Shown piece after piece: positions 6,956 through 14,937 of a stretch of DNA of 64,000 nt. The stretch is from UMGS687 sp964383665 (lineage in GTDB: Bacteria; Bacillota; Clostridia; Christensenellales; UBA1242): NCBI GenBank assembly GCA_964383665.1, contig CAYLHO010000002.1, positions 1 to 64,000 of the forward strand. The letters are read 5' to 3'. The notes beneath the pieces are model-generated. The model was given only the letters and a program-made list of their open reading frames with translations, was not told the origin of the DNA and searched no databases. Each line of letters begins with the position of its first letter. The stretch's first letter is position 1. The position numbers and the translations under genes were made by a program.

Positions 6956-8356
6956 TTAATTTAATTTTTCTTGGAGAAGTTTTTTTGCCAAAACAACGTT
7001 CGCTTTTCCGCGAGTTTGTTTCATAACTTGTCCTGTGAAGAAGGTCATAATTTTGTCTGGATTGACCTTGTAATCGTCAACGGCTTTTGGGTTTTCCGAA
7101 ATCAACTTGTCGATTATTGGCTCAAGGTCATCGTCGTTCATTGTGTTCAAAATGTCCATTTCCTTCGCAAGCGATTGAGGGGCTTTCCCTGTTTCCATAA
7201 CGCGAGCAATAAGAGGAACAGCATTTGTTCTTGAAATAAGTTTTTTGTTCGACATATTAATAATTTGAACAAAATTTTCAGCTGAAATGTTAATTTCATC
7301 TTTAACATTACGCAAAAGCTCGCCCAAAACCCAGTTCGACAAGTCTTTTGGTTGGTTGTATATTTTGATGCATTCATTAAAGAAGTCGGAAAGTTTCTTG
7401 TCGGAAATTAAAACGCCAATGTCGTAATCTGGGAGATTATATTCGTTTTTATAAATTTCTTTAAGCTGTTGCTCGGTTAATGGCAAGGACATTTTAATGT
7501 CTTCAATAATTTTGTTGTCAATATGGATTTGTGGCAAATCTGGGTCGGGGAAATAGCGATAGGTGTTGATTGAGTCCTTTTTTCTCATCGCTAAACTTTG
7601 GTTCTTTCCGTCGTCCCATTTTCTTGTTTCTTCTTCAAGAACTCCACCATTTTCCAAAATTTCAATTTGACGATTTGATTCATATTCAATTGCATGCTTA
7701 ACCGATCGGAAAGAACTCAAGTTTTTCATTTCAACTCTGCACCCAAGTTTTTCGCTTCCAGAAGGTTTAACAGAAAGGTTAACGTCGAATCTCATTCCGC
7801 CCTGTTCAAGTTTGCAGTTCGCAATGTCGCCGTATATAAACAAGTTTCTTAATTTCATTAAAAATTCAACTGCTTCATCGGCGCTTGAAATGTCTGGCTT
7901 TGTTACGGTTTCAATAAGCGCAACGCCGCATCGATTATAATCGATGTATGACTTGTCGCCAATGTGAACGAGTTTCCCAGTGTCCTCTTCCAAGTGGATA
8001 TTGTCAATTCGAATCCTCTTTCCGCTGTCAAGTTGAACATATCCATCATAGCAGATTGGAGAGTATAACTGGCTTATTTGATAGGATTTTGTGAGGTCTG
8101 GATAGAAATAGTTTTTTCTTTCAAACATTGGGTCTTGATTGATTTTGCAGTTTGTTATAAGTCCGCTTTTAATTGTTAATTCAACGCATTTTTTGTCCAA
8201 GTTGGGCAATGTTCCTGGCATGCCCAAGCAAATTGGGCAAACCAAAGTGTTTGGCTCGGCGCCAAATTTATTTTCGCAGGAACAGAAAACTTTTGTTTTA
8301 GAATTTAGTTCGGCATGAATTTCAAGCCCAACAACAATGTCATATTTGTTATTCAT
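6956..8356 (-). CDS. gatB: Asp/Glu-tRNA amidotransferase subunit B
   Basis: GatB is the tRNA-binding, kinase-bearing subunit of GatCAB, which converts Glu-tRNA(Gln) to Gln-tRNA(Gln) (and Asp-tRNA(Asn) to Asn-tRNA(Asn)). The 466-residue product begins with the family signature around VVGLEIHAELNSKTKVFC and shows paired Cys (CSCENKFG ... CPICLGMPG) at the zinc site. GGMRFDVNLSVKP and the YRYFPDPDLP motif follow. The C-terminal helical and YqeY-like tail (about 320-466) ends with FFTGQVMKQTRGKAN. Its start overlaps the end of gatA by 8 bases, so translation is coupled. Length is near the usual 475. Confidence 0.97.
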   Translation of the reverse strand: MNNKYDIVVGLEIHAELNSKTKVFCSCENKFGAEPNTLVCPICLGMPGTLPNLDKKCVELTIKSGLITNCKINQDPMFERKNYFYPDLTKSYQISQLYSPICYDGYVQLDSGKRIRIDNIHLEEDTGKLVHIGDKSYIDYNRCGVALIETVTKPDISSADEAVEFLMKLRNLFIYGDIANCKLEQGGMRFDVNLSVKPSGSEKLGCRVEMKNLSSFRSVKHAIEYESNRQIEILENGGVLEEETRKWDDGKNQSLAMRKKDSINTYRYFPDPDLPQIHIDNKIIEDIKMSLPLTEQQLKEIYKNEYNLPDYDIGVLISDKKLSDFFNECIKIYNQPKDLSNWVLGELLRNVKDEINISAENFVQIINMSNKKLISRTNAVPLIARVMETGKAPQSLAKEMDILNTMNDDDLEPIIDKLISENPKAVDDYKVNPDKIMTFFTGQVMKQTRGKANVVLAKKLLQEKLN

Positions 8357-9794
8357 TTATGCCTCCTTTGAAGTTGTTTTCAATAAAGTCAGCAAGTTGA
8401 TAGATTTTGTCTTCGTTTTTCTTTTGAGAAAGAACTTGGATTCCAAGAGGAAGTCCGTTTTTGCTTTTTTCATATGGAATTGTTATTGCAGGAAGGCCAA
8501 CAATGTTTGCAACAACAGTGAACATATCTTCCAAATAAAGAGTCATTGGGTCGTCAAACTTGTCGCCAATAACAAAGGCATCAGAAATTGTTGTTGGCAA
8601 AACAACATAATCGCAACTTTCAAAAACTTCATCGAATGAATGTTTAATAATTTGTTGAATCCTTCTTGCCTTACGATAATATTCGCCGTCTTTTCCACTT
8701 GACAGAACATAATTCCCAATCATGATTCTGCGCTTAACTTCATTTCCAAATCCTTCAGTTCGGCTGTTTTTATAAAGTTGGTCGATGTCGGTTGCATCCG
8801 AACTTTGAATTGTGTATTTAATTCCATCAAAGCGTGCCAAGTTGCTGCATGCTTCCGCTGGGGCAATGATATAGTAAACTGGCAAGGCAAGGTCGATGTT
8901 TTTAATTTCAATTTCCTTTAAAATTGCGCCGTTTTCTTTTAAGAAATTTATCATTTTTTCATAATAATGATAGTATTCTCTTTGCTTATATTTTTCAATG
9001 AGATTTTTTTCAATCCCAACAACTTTTCCGGCAATATCTGTTCCAATGTATTTTGAAAAATCGAGATTGGTGTCGTTAAGAGTTGTCATGTCGTTTTTGT
9101 CTGGGCCGGAAAGAATTTGCAAAAGATATGCACTGTCTTTAACATTTTTAGTTATAGGGCCAATTTGATCTAAGCTTGACGCAAATGCAATAAGTCCATA
9201 TCTTGAAATTCGACCGTAAGTTGGTTTTGCTCCAACAACTCCATTAAAGGAACTAGGTTGGCGAACAGATCCGCCAGTGTCGCTTCCAAGAGCCGCGTTA
9301 CACATGTCGAGTGCAACAACAACCGCCGAACCGCCGCTTGACCCACCAGAAACGCGAGAATCATCATGTGCGTTTTTGCATGGGCCATAGAAACTGTTTT
9401 CTGTGCTTCCTCCCATTGCGAACTCGTCCATGTTTGTTCTTCCTAAAATTATTGCATCTTCATCAAGAACTTTTTGGAGTGAGGTTGCGGTGTAGGTGCT
9501 AACAAAATCTTTCATAAATTTTGAACAGCAGGTTGCCTTTTTCCCGTTGAGCATTATGTTGTCTTTAATGTAAAGAACAACGCCAGCCAATTTTCCAAGA
9601 GGTTTTCCGCTTGCTCTTTTTTCGTCCAATTTCTTTGCGAACTCAATTGCGTCGTCAAAAACTTCCAAAACGGCATTTTTGCTTTGATATTTTTCAGTTT
9701 GCTTGATGCATGCAGTGGTCATTTCAACTGCGGAAAATTCGCCGTTAACATATTTTTTGTTTGCTTCAATAATTCCAAGTTTGTTAAGTTCCAT
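8349..9794 (-). CDS. gatA: Glu-tRNA(Gln) amidotransferase subunit A
   Basis: GatA is the glutaminase/amidase subunit that supplies ammonia to GatB. The 481-residue product carries the amidase-signature Ser-cisSer-Lys triad, read here as Lys77 (in LYIKDN), Ser152 (in SGGSSGGSA) and Ser176 (in SDTGGSVRQP). The spacings of 75 and 24 equal those in characterised GatA. It starts in a TAATG overlap with the gatC stop, preceded by AAAGGTGG, and overlaps gatB at its end, so the three subunits form one coupled operon in the order C-A-B. Confidence 0.97.
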   Translation of the reverse strand: MELNKLGIIEANKKYVNGEFSAVEMTTACIKQTEKYQSKNAVLEVFDDAIEFAKKLDEKRASGKPLGKLAGVVLYIKDNIMLNGKKATCCSKFMKDFVSTYTATSLQKVLDEDAIILGRTNMDEFAMGGSTENSFYGPCKNAHDDSRVSGGSSGGSAVVVALDMCNAALGSDTGGSVRQPSSFNGVVGAKPTYGRISRYGLIAFASSLDQIGPITKNVKDSAYLLQILSGPDKNDMTTLNDTNLDFSKYIGTDIAGKVVGIEKNLIEKYKQREYYHYYEKMINFLKENGAILKEIEIKNIDLALPVYYIIAPAEACSNLARFDGIKYTIQSSDATDIDQLYKNSRTEGFGNEVKRRIMIGNYVLSSGKDGEYYRKARRIQQIIKHSFDEVFESCDYVVLPTTISDAFVIGDKFDDPMTLYLEDMFTVVANIVGLPAITIPYEKSKNGLPLGIQVLSQKKNEDKIYQLADFIENNFKGGINE

Positions 9795-10072
9795 TATTCA
9801 ACCACCTTTGGCACAATGAAAGAAATACTATCCTTTTTTGGTGCATTTTTTAAAATCAATTCGCGTTCTTGCGATGGAGCAATAATGTCCTCTCGCAATT
9901 GTTCAAAATTTCTAACAAATTCTTTTTCAACCTCAACGTTGTCGTCAACATTATCAAGTTGTTTGAAAAAAACACTTATTTCGTCAAAGTCTTTTAAAAA
10001 CTTTTCAAGTTCAGCATCGCTAAAATTCAGTTTAGAAAGTTCGGCAAGATGCTTTATTTCATCAATAGTCAT
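9794..10072 (-). CDS. gatC: Glu-tRNA(Gln) amidotransferase subunit C
   Basis: GatC is the small subunit that wraps around GatA and stabilises the GatA-GatB complex. The 92-residue product starts MTIDEIKHLAELSKLNFSD, the classic GatC opening, and has the FFKQLDNVD helix followed by an extended tail. AAGGAG precedes ATG 10072. It is the first gene of the operon and lies behind a clear sigma-A promoter. gltX lies divergently across the 194-base gap. Confidence 0.96.
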   Translation of the reverse strand: MTIDEIKHLAELSKLNFSDAELEKFLKDFDEISVFFKQLDNVDDNVEVEKEFVRNFEQLREDIIAPSQERELILKNAPKKDSISFIVPKVVE

Positions 10073-10092
10073 AAAAATCTCCTTCGCGTTTA

Positions 10093-10122
10093 ATTATAGA
10101 ACAAAACAAGCAATTTTGGCAA
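10093..10122 (-). promoter_or_regulatory. sigma-A promoter of gatCAB
   Basis: TTGCCA (10122-10117), 18 bases and TATAAT (10098-10093), about 20 bases upstream of the gatC start codon. Confidence 0.7.
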
Positions 10123-10207
10123 ACGAATAATATCCGATTTCAAAATAGTTTAAATTAATCCATGGGCTCGTTTTTTCCAAGAAATAGGCAATTAAATCAA
10201 AAAAATG

Positions 10208-10236
10208 TTGCAAAAAAAAGGCTCAAGTGATAATCT
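10208..10236 (+). promoter_or_regulatory. probable promoter of gltX
   Basis: TTGCAA (10208-10213), 17 bases and TAATCT (10231-10236). The leader to the gltX start is only about 25 bases, too short for a T-box. Confidence 0.5.
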
Positions 10237-10266
10237 TATAAAGATATTAGTAATTTTGGAGCACTT

Positions 10267-11946
10267 ATGAACACAAATCAACAAATTGCAGATTTACTTT
10301 TCCCAAATGTTAACATAACCGTTGATGAAATAATTAAAAAATATCCGCCACGCAATTTGGGCGAAAATTGTTTGGTTACAAGATTTGCGCCAAGCCCAAC
10401 CGGGTATATACATATTGGTGGCGTTTATCAATGTTTAATTAACTCCTATCTTGCTCATCAAAGCAACGGAATTTTCTATTTAAGATGTGAGGACACCGAT
10501 AAGAAGCGCGAAGTTGAAGGCGCGGGCAACCTTATTTATCCAACGCTTAAGAAGTTGGGAATTAAAATTGATGAGGGCTTTGAGGGCTATGAAAAAGAAA
10601 GCGGCAACTATGGGCCATATCTTCAAAGCCAAAGAACGTTGTTCTATCAAGCGTTTGCAAAAGATCTTGTTTCGCGCGGACTTGCATATCCATGTTTTTG
10701 CGAAGACGATGACGAGAATGCAGATTATCGAAGCGAGCAAAAACGTCTTGGCGTTCCAATTGGATATTATGGACGATGGGCAAAATGCCGCAATCTTTCC
10801 TATGAACAAATTAAACAAAACATTGAGGAAGGGAAAAGCTTTAAGATAAGAATTAAAGCCGACGGGGACGGAACGAAAAAAATAAATTTCCACGATGAAC
10901 TCAGAGGAGATATTTCGTTTTTTGAAAACCAAATTGATTATGTAATTCTTAAAAGCGATGGGACGGCTCTCTATCACCTTGCCCATTTGGTTGACGATTC
11001 TCTTATGCACACTTCAATTGTAATTCGCGATGAGTCGTGGCTTTCAAGCGCTCCTTTCCACTTGCAATTGTTCAGATATATGAACTTAACGCCTCCAAAA
11101 TATTTACACACTGCGCAAATTATGACAATCGACAAAGAAACAGGGGCAGTTAGGAAAATTAGCAAGCGTTATGATAATTGGGCCGACAGCCGTTGGTTTT
11201 TGGAAAATGGTTATCCAACAGAGGCAATCCATGAATATCTTTTGAATCTTATCAATTCAAATTTTGAGCTCTGGCGCAAGGCAAATCCAAATTCCGAAAT
11301 TGGGGATTTTAAACTTACTGTTGAAAAAATGAGCAAGAGCGGAGGAATTTTCGACCTTGAAAAATTGAACAGTGTTTCAAAAGACGTCATATCAAAAATG
11401 AACAAAGAAAAACTTTTTGAGTTGTCTTATGAATGGGCAAAAACCTACGACGAAAAACTTTTAGGATTAATTGAAATTTCCCATGAATATTACAAAGACG
11501 TTTTAAACATTGAGCGTGAGCAGCCAAAACCAAGCAAAGATTATGAAACATATAAAGATATCTATCCAAAAATTCTTTTCATGTATGAAAAAGGTTTTGA
11601 GGAGATGGCAAAGAACTACGATTTTAAGCTTATCAAGGATAAGGCGCAAATTTTGGAAATTGCAAAGTTGTATCTTCAAAATTTCTACGATCAAAACGAC
11701 GACAAGCAAACTTGGTTCGCAAAATTAAAACAAATGTGCGATCAACTTGGATTTGCAAGCGACATGAAAGCATATAAGCAAAACCCTGAAAACTATAAAG
11801 GAAACGTTGCCGATGTTAGCACTGTTATTCGCGTTTTGTTCACAACAAAATCTTGCACACCCGATTTGTATCAAATTTTGAAACTTCTTGGGAAAGAGCA
11901 ACTTGGAAAACGAATTAAGATGTTTGAAGAAAACTATGAAAATTAA
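10267..11946 (+). CDS. gltX: glutamate--tRNA ligase
   Basis: This class Ib aminoacyl-tRNA synthetase charges tRNA with glutamate. The 559-residue product has RFAPSPTGYIHIGG (HIGH motif, about residues 39-52), LRCEDTD (ATP/Glu pocket) and KISKR, the KMSKS-type loop near residue 299. A second, KMSK-like string, KMSKSGG, occurs near residue 357. It is longer than common bacterial GluRS (about 480) with extra sequence in the C-terminal anticodon-binding half. It sits divergent to gatCAB, which amidates Glu-tRNA(Gln); together they suggest a non-discriminating GluRS, though specificity cannot be read directly. GGAG precedes ATG 10267. Confidence 0.93.
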   Translation: MNTNQQIADLLFPNVNITVDEIIKKYPPRNLGENCLVTRFAPSPTGYIHIGGVYQCLINSYLAHQSNGIFYLRCEDTDKKREVEGAGNLIYPTLKKLGIKIDEGFEGYEKESGNYGPYLQSQRTLFYQAFAKDLVSRGLAYPCFCEDDDENADYRSEQKRLGVPIGYYGRWAKCRNLSYEQIKQNIEEGKSFKIRIKADGDGTKKINFHDELRGDISFFENQIDYVILKSDGTALYHLAHLVDDSLMHTSIVIRDESWLSSAPFHLQLFRYMNLTPPKYLHTAQIMTIDKETGAVRKISKRYDNWADSRWFLENGYPTEAIHEYLLNLINSNFELWRKANPNSEIGDFKLTVEKMSKSGGIFDLEKLNSVSKDVISKMNKEKLFELSYEWAKTYDEKLLGLIEISHEYYKDVLNIEREQPKPSKDYETYKDIYPKILFMYEKGFEEMAKNYDFKLIKDKAQILEIAKLYLQNFYDQNDDKQTWFAKLKQMCDQLGFASDMKAYKQNPENYKGNVADVSTVIRVLFTTKSCTPDLYQILKLLGKEQLGKRIKMFEENYEN

Positions 11947-11950
11947 AAAG

Positions 11951-11973
11951 ACCAGCAATTATGCTGGTTTTTT
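11951..11973. terminator. bidirectional terminator between gltX and the nucleoside hydrolase
   Basis: A 7-bp stem ACCAGCA/TGCTGGT with ATTA loop has a T run on the plus side and a matching A run on its left, so it can stop both convergent genes. Confidence 0.85.
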
Positions 11974-11974
11974 G

Positions 11975-12916
11975 TTATTCAAATTTGAATTTTTCAAGTT
12001 TGCGGATTGCATCAAAATAGAATTTATGCATTTCCTCTTTATTAACTCCAACGGCAAGTTCAATGTTGCTGTTTTCGTCTTTTCTGATTATTGTTTTCCC
12101 TGGGGTTTCAACAAGGTCAACTTCAATTGAAATTTTTTCTGTTTTAAAAAGGTTTGGATTTCTGCAAATTAAAACAGCGCAGGTGTCGTTTGTTGCAATT
12201 CGTTTGTCGTCATAGAAACGTTCCCAATAGCCCCAATACATTGAGGAAAGGAATTTGCCTGTGTCGTTAATTTTTGCCATTTCGTTAATTTGCTCTTCGG
12301 TGAAGTTTGCAAGCTCACGCCCCATTTTTGATGGTATAATTGTTAATGGAATTCCACTGTGTGTTGTTAGGTAGAATGCTTCTGGGTCGCTTGAAACGTT
12401 GAACGAAAGATGATTTGCCCAGCGTGCGTCGGAATCCTCATAGCCATTAAGCGAGCACCCTTCGCAATAGATATGTGAAATCATGTTCTTAACATCTGGG
12501 TGTTTAACAAGAAGATTTCCAAGATTCGTGTGTGGGCCAAGGGCAATAATTTTAATTTCGCCCGCATATTTTTTGATTGCTTCATACATTGCCTCAACGG
12601 CGTCTTTTTCAATTGGCTTTGTTGAAACCGTTTCTGGAGGAACATATCCGCCCATTCCAAATTTTTGATGGATATATGTTGCGTCTTTTGGTTCGCGTTT
12701 CATTGGTTTTTCTGCGCCACGCGCAACAGGAATGTCGGTTCTGTTATATTTTTCAAGAAGGTGAATTGCGTTTTTTGTTGTTAAATTAATGTCAACGTTT
12801 CCACTTACACTTGTTAGAAGAACGATATCAAAAAAATCGTCATAAAGCGAAAGAATTATTGCGGCGCTGTCGTCAACGCCAGGATCTGTGTCGATAATAA
12901 CTTTTTGTTTTTCCAT
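11975..12916 (-). CDS. nucleoside hydrolase (IunH family)
   Basis: Enzymes of this family hydrolyse the N-glycosidic bond of ribonucleosides, releasing ribose and a free base for salvage. The 313-residue product has the calcium-binding signature DTDPGVDDS at residues 9-17. It also has IIALGPHTNLGNLL in the middle and the FNVSSDPEAF segment, all typical of the inosine-uridine-preferring family. No signal peptide, so cytoplasmic. AAAGGA precedes ATG 12916. A perfect inverted repeat overlaps its likely -10 region, suggesting repressor control. Substrate preference cannot be told from sequence. Confidence 0.92.
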   Translation of the reverse strand: MEKQKVIIDTDPGVDDSAAIILSLYDDFFDIVLLTSVSGNVDINLTTKNAIHLLEKYNRTDIPVARGAEKPMKREPKDATYIHQKFGMGGYVPPETVSTKPIEKDAVEAMYEAIKKYAGEIKIIALGPHTNLGNLLVKHPDVKNMISHIYCEGCSLNGYEDSDARWANHLSFNVSSDPEAFYLTTHSGIPLTIIPSKMGRELANFTEEQINEMAKINDTGKFLSSMYWGYWERFYDDKRIATNDTCAVLICRNPNLFKTEKISIEVDLVETPGKTIIRKDENSNIELAVGVNKEEMHKFYFDAIRKLEKFKFE

Positions 12917-12933
12917 GTTGTTTCCTTTTAGAA

Positions 12934-12956
12934 GTGATATAAAAATAATATATCAC
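12934..12956. promoter_or_regulatory. inverted repeat, candidate operator
   Basis: GTGATATA (12934-12941) and TATATCAC (12949-12956) form a perfect 8-bp inverted repeat with a 7-base centre. It lies 18 bases upstream of the nucleoside hydrolase start. A plausible minus-strand -10 (TATTAT or TATATT) falls within it, with TTGAAT upstream as -35, so a bound dimer would block transcription. Confidence 0.45.
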
Positions 12957-13054
12957 ATTTAAATTTTTATTCAAATTTTTTAGCAAGTTAATTTTTTAAC
13001 AGAAAAAAATTTTTTTCATATATTGGAATTAGAACATAATTCAGGAGGAAATAT

Positions 13055-13825
13055 ATGGCAAAAATTGAAAACACTTCGTCGCTTACATCAAAATATAGTT
13101 TGCCCGATGGAACGCAAAAACAAAACAGCGTTACAAGCAACACATCAACAACAGAAAACATGACAACAGCACTTGAAAAAGTTAGAACATCGTCAAAAAA
13201 TTTTGGTGTCCCAGAAGACGAAATCGAAATAACTTTAAAACTTACAAATAACAGCGAGTATGATGTTGAAAACTTAACTTTAACCGACACAATTTCAAGT
13301 GACGCAACGTTTAAGGCTGGTTCGCTTAAAGTTGATGGGGGAGTTGACGCAAGCGGAAATCCAACAACGGGTTACACATTAACAACCCCAATAACTGCCT
13401 CGGGCGGAATGGTTACAATTTCATACACAATTTCAATTGCGGAAAGCCCAAATGATGATAAAGTTACAACAACTTCGGAAATAACCTATTCAGCCGCCGA
13501 TGCCGACGACTTAACAGAAACTTTAACAACAATTGAAATTCCTCTTACAATTGAGGGAATGGAAATAACCCAAAAAGTTTCAAAACAGGTTGTTGTTGCC
13601 GGACAAACAATAACATTCAGCAACATCATAACAAACAATGGTAATGTTAAAAACACCGAACTTTTCTTCTCGAACAATCTTCCAGCAGGAACAGAATTTA
13701 TTAGCGAAAGTGTTAAGGTTGATGAAGTTTCAATGCCAACCTATAATCCAAATGACGGGTTTAACTTGAAAGATTTGGATACTGGCAACACTGTTAAAGT
13801 TTCATTCGATGTTAAGGTTCTTTAA
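13055..13825 (+). CDS. DUF11-type repeat protein without signal peptide
   Basis: This 256-residue protein carries two beta-sandwich repeats of the DUF11/conserved-repeat type. One is at about residues 55-150 (LTNNSEYDVENLTLTDTIS), the second at about 170-256 (SNIITNNGNVKNTELFFSNN, ending in VSFDVKVL). DUF11 proteins are usually exported, but there is no signal peptide or membrane segment, so it acts in the cytoplasm, leaves by another route, or is laid down on the spore from the mother cell (speculation). A strong AGGAGG site sets ATG 13055. The next small gene overlaps its stop (TAATG). Confidence 0.8.
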   Translation: MAKIENTSSLTSKYSLPDGTQKQNSVTSNTSTTENMTTALEKVRTSSKNFGVPEDEIEITLKLTNNSEYDVENLTLTDTISSDATFKAGSLKVDGGVDASGNPTTGYTLTTPITASGGMVTISYTISIAESPNDDKVTTTSEITYSAADADDLTETLTTIEIPLTIEGMEITQKVSKQVVVAGQTITFSNIITNNGNVKNTELFFSNNLPAGTEFISESVKVDEVSMPTYNPNDGFNLKDLDTGNTVKVSFDVKVL

Positions 13826-14037
13826 TGGCAAAAATTTTACAATTCCAATCTGAACTAACTTGCAAACAAAACGATCAAGTTAGAAACTATAAGAGCAACA
13901 TTGTTGAAGTTCAAGTTTTGCCCGCATCAACAATTGTTCGCCCTCGACCATATATTTTGCCTCAAGACGGCTGTTTAAAGCCGAAAAGGAAAAACAACTG
14001 TGCTTGTCTTTTGCTCCTTTTTCTTATGAAAGGTTAG
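13825..14037 (+). CDS. small Cys-containing protein coupled to the DUF11 gene
   Basis: This 70-residue product of unknown function starts MAKI like its upstream neighbour and overlaps that gene's stop in a TAATG junction, so translation is probably coupled. It has Cys at about residues 13, 50, 59 and 61 and a short hydrophobic LLLLFL stretch before the end. No family recognised. It may be a partner or a truncated relative of the DUF11 protein. The overlap and AAGG ahead of the ATG support it; the odd C-terminus does not. Confidence 0.5.
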   Translation: MAKILQFQSELTCKQNDQVRNYKSNIVEVQVLPASTIVRPRPYILPQDGCLKPKRKNNCACLLLLFLMKG

Positions 14038-14055
14038 GAAAAGTTTAGAAAAAAG

Positions 14056-14099
14056 AAAACTGGAAACAATTTTGTTATGAGAAATTTTCCAGTTTTTTT
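14056..14099 (+). promoter_or_regulatory. terminator-like hairpin over the lipoprotein start
   Basis: An 11-bp stem (AAAACTGGAAA 14056-14066 with 14086-14096), 19-base loop and Ts to 14099. The GGAAA that could serve as ribosome binding site lies in the left arm and the ATG (14077) in the loop. It could end the upstream transcript, attenuate the lipoprotein gene or hide its start. Confidence 0.5.
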
Positions 14100-14910
14100 C
14101 TTTGCTCTTGTTTTAACGCTTGCAAGCGTTGTTGTTGGCTGCTCAAAGTTAACTGTTATAAAAGATGAAACCGAAACATGCGCTGCGCTTTCAACGAAAC
14201 TTGTTTCAACTTTTTTTAACAAAACAGAAGGAGAAACTCTTAACGAGGCAACCGACCAAAATTTTTATGTTGAAGTTGCAACCGACGAATCGCAAGATCT
14301 TTCTGCAATAACAATCAATAACATAATTTATAAAAAAGATAAGTCGTTCCGCTTTAGCGTTGGAAACAACAACTTTTTGGAAGTGCCGGTTTGGAGGCTT
14401 AACGAGCAAAGTTTTCAAATTGCTTTGCCGGTTTTGTATGTTGAAGCGAAGGGCGGAATAACAAAAATTGAGGCAGGGAAGAAGGTCTATTCAATTCGTG
14501 TTTTCAAAGATTCGGGTTCGATGAGCATTGGCGATGTTGGCGTTTTTGGCGATAAAGAAGGTGCGCAAGCAACAAAACAGGTTGATTCGGCAGGGGAAAC
14601 AGTTGTTAAACATTCCCGAGAGAGCGGAAAAACGAGCGTAGGGTTTGTTTTAACAAAAGACAAACAGCCAATTCAAAAAGGATTAGTTCTTTTCACTCGA
14701 AAACTTTTTCAAGAAAACAATTCAATTTCCTATGGCGTTGATGTTTCGTCAAACGCAGAGGAAAAAGGGTTTACGTTAGAATTCTATAACTACTTTAAAG
14801 ACTGGGAAATTGAAACCCCAAAAAACAGAACAATCAAATATTCAGTTGCTTCGCCAAGCGTTGGAAGTTTAACTTTTGAACTTCAAGTAACCGAAAAAAT
14901 TCCAAAATAA
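14077..14910 (+). CDS. predicted lipoprotein of unknown function
   Basis: This 277-residue product has a lipoprotein signal peptide with lipobox VVGC (Cys22), so it should be anchored to the outer face of the membrane. The remainder is beta-rich without recognised motifs; AITINNIIYKKDKSF and SIRVFKDSGSM are typical of its strands. The first 45 or so mature residues include KDETETCAALSTKLV. It is last in a cluster with the DUF11 gene. ATG 14077 is used because the hydrophobic signal begins there, but the ribosome site is weak and buried in a hairpin. A strong terminator follows the stop. Confidence 0.8.
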   Translation: MRNFPVFFFALVLTLASVVVGCSKLTVIKDETETCAALSTKLVSTFFNKTEGETLNEATDQNFYVEVATDESQDLSAITINNIIYKKDKSFRFSVGNNNFLEVPVWRLNEQSFQIALPVLYVEAKGGITKIEAGKKVYSIRVFKDSGSMSIGDVGVFGDKEGAQATKQVDSAGETVVKHSRESGKTSVGFVLTKDKQPIQKGLVLFTRKLFQENNSISYGVDVSSNAEEKGFTLEFYNYFKDWEIETPKNRTIKYSVASPSVGSLTFELQVTEKIPK

Positions 14911-14937
14911 AACCCAAGGTTTTTGCCTTGGGTTTTT
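14911..14937. terminator. bidirectional terminator
   Basis: A stem of AACCCAAGG with CCTTGGGTT and a TTTTTG loop, with Ts on the plus side. It serves both the lipoprotein gene and the convergent glycosyltransferase operon, whose stop lies in its tail. Confidence 0.85.

Noticed and set aside
9684..10130. Plus-strand 148-codon frame across gatA/gatC
   Set aside because: Opposes the gatCAB operon and covers its promoter; Ser/Phe-rich shadow translation.
10480..11010. Minus-strand 176-codon frame inside gltX
   Set aside because: Antisense shadow of a gene with clear HIGH and KMSKS motifs.
12999..13025. Sigma-K-like promoter (AC, 16 bases, CATATATTG) before the DUF11 gene
   Set aside because: The spacing is about two bases short and the -10 ends TG instead of TA; AT-rich sequence gives such matches by chance.
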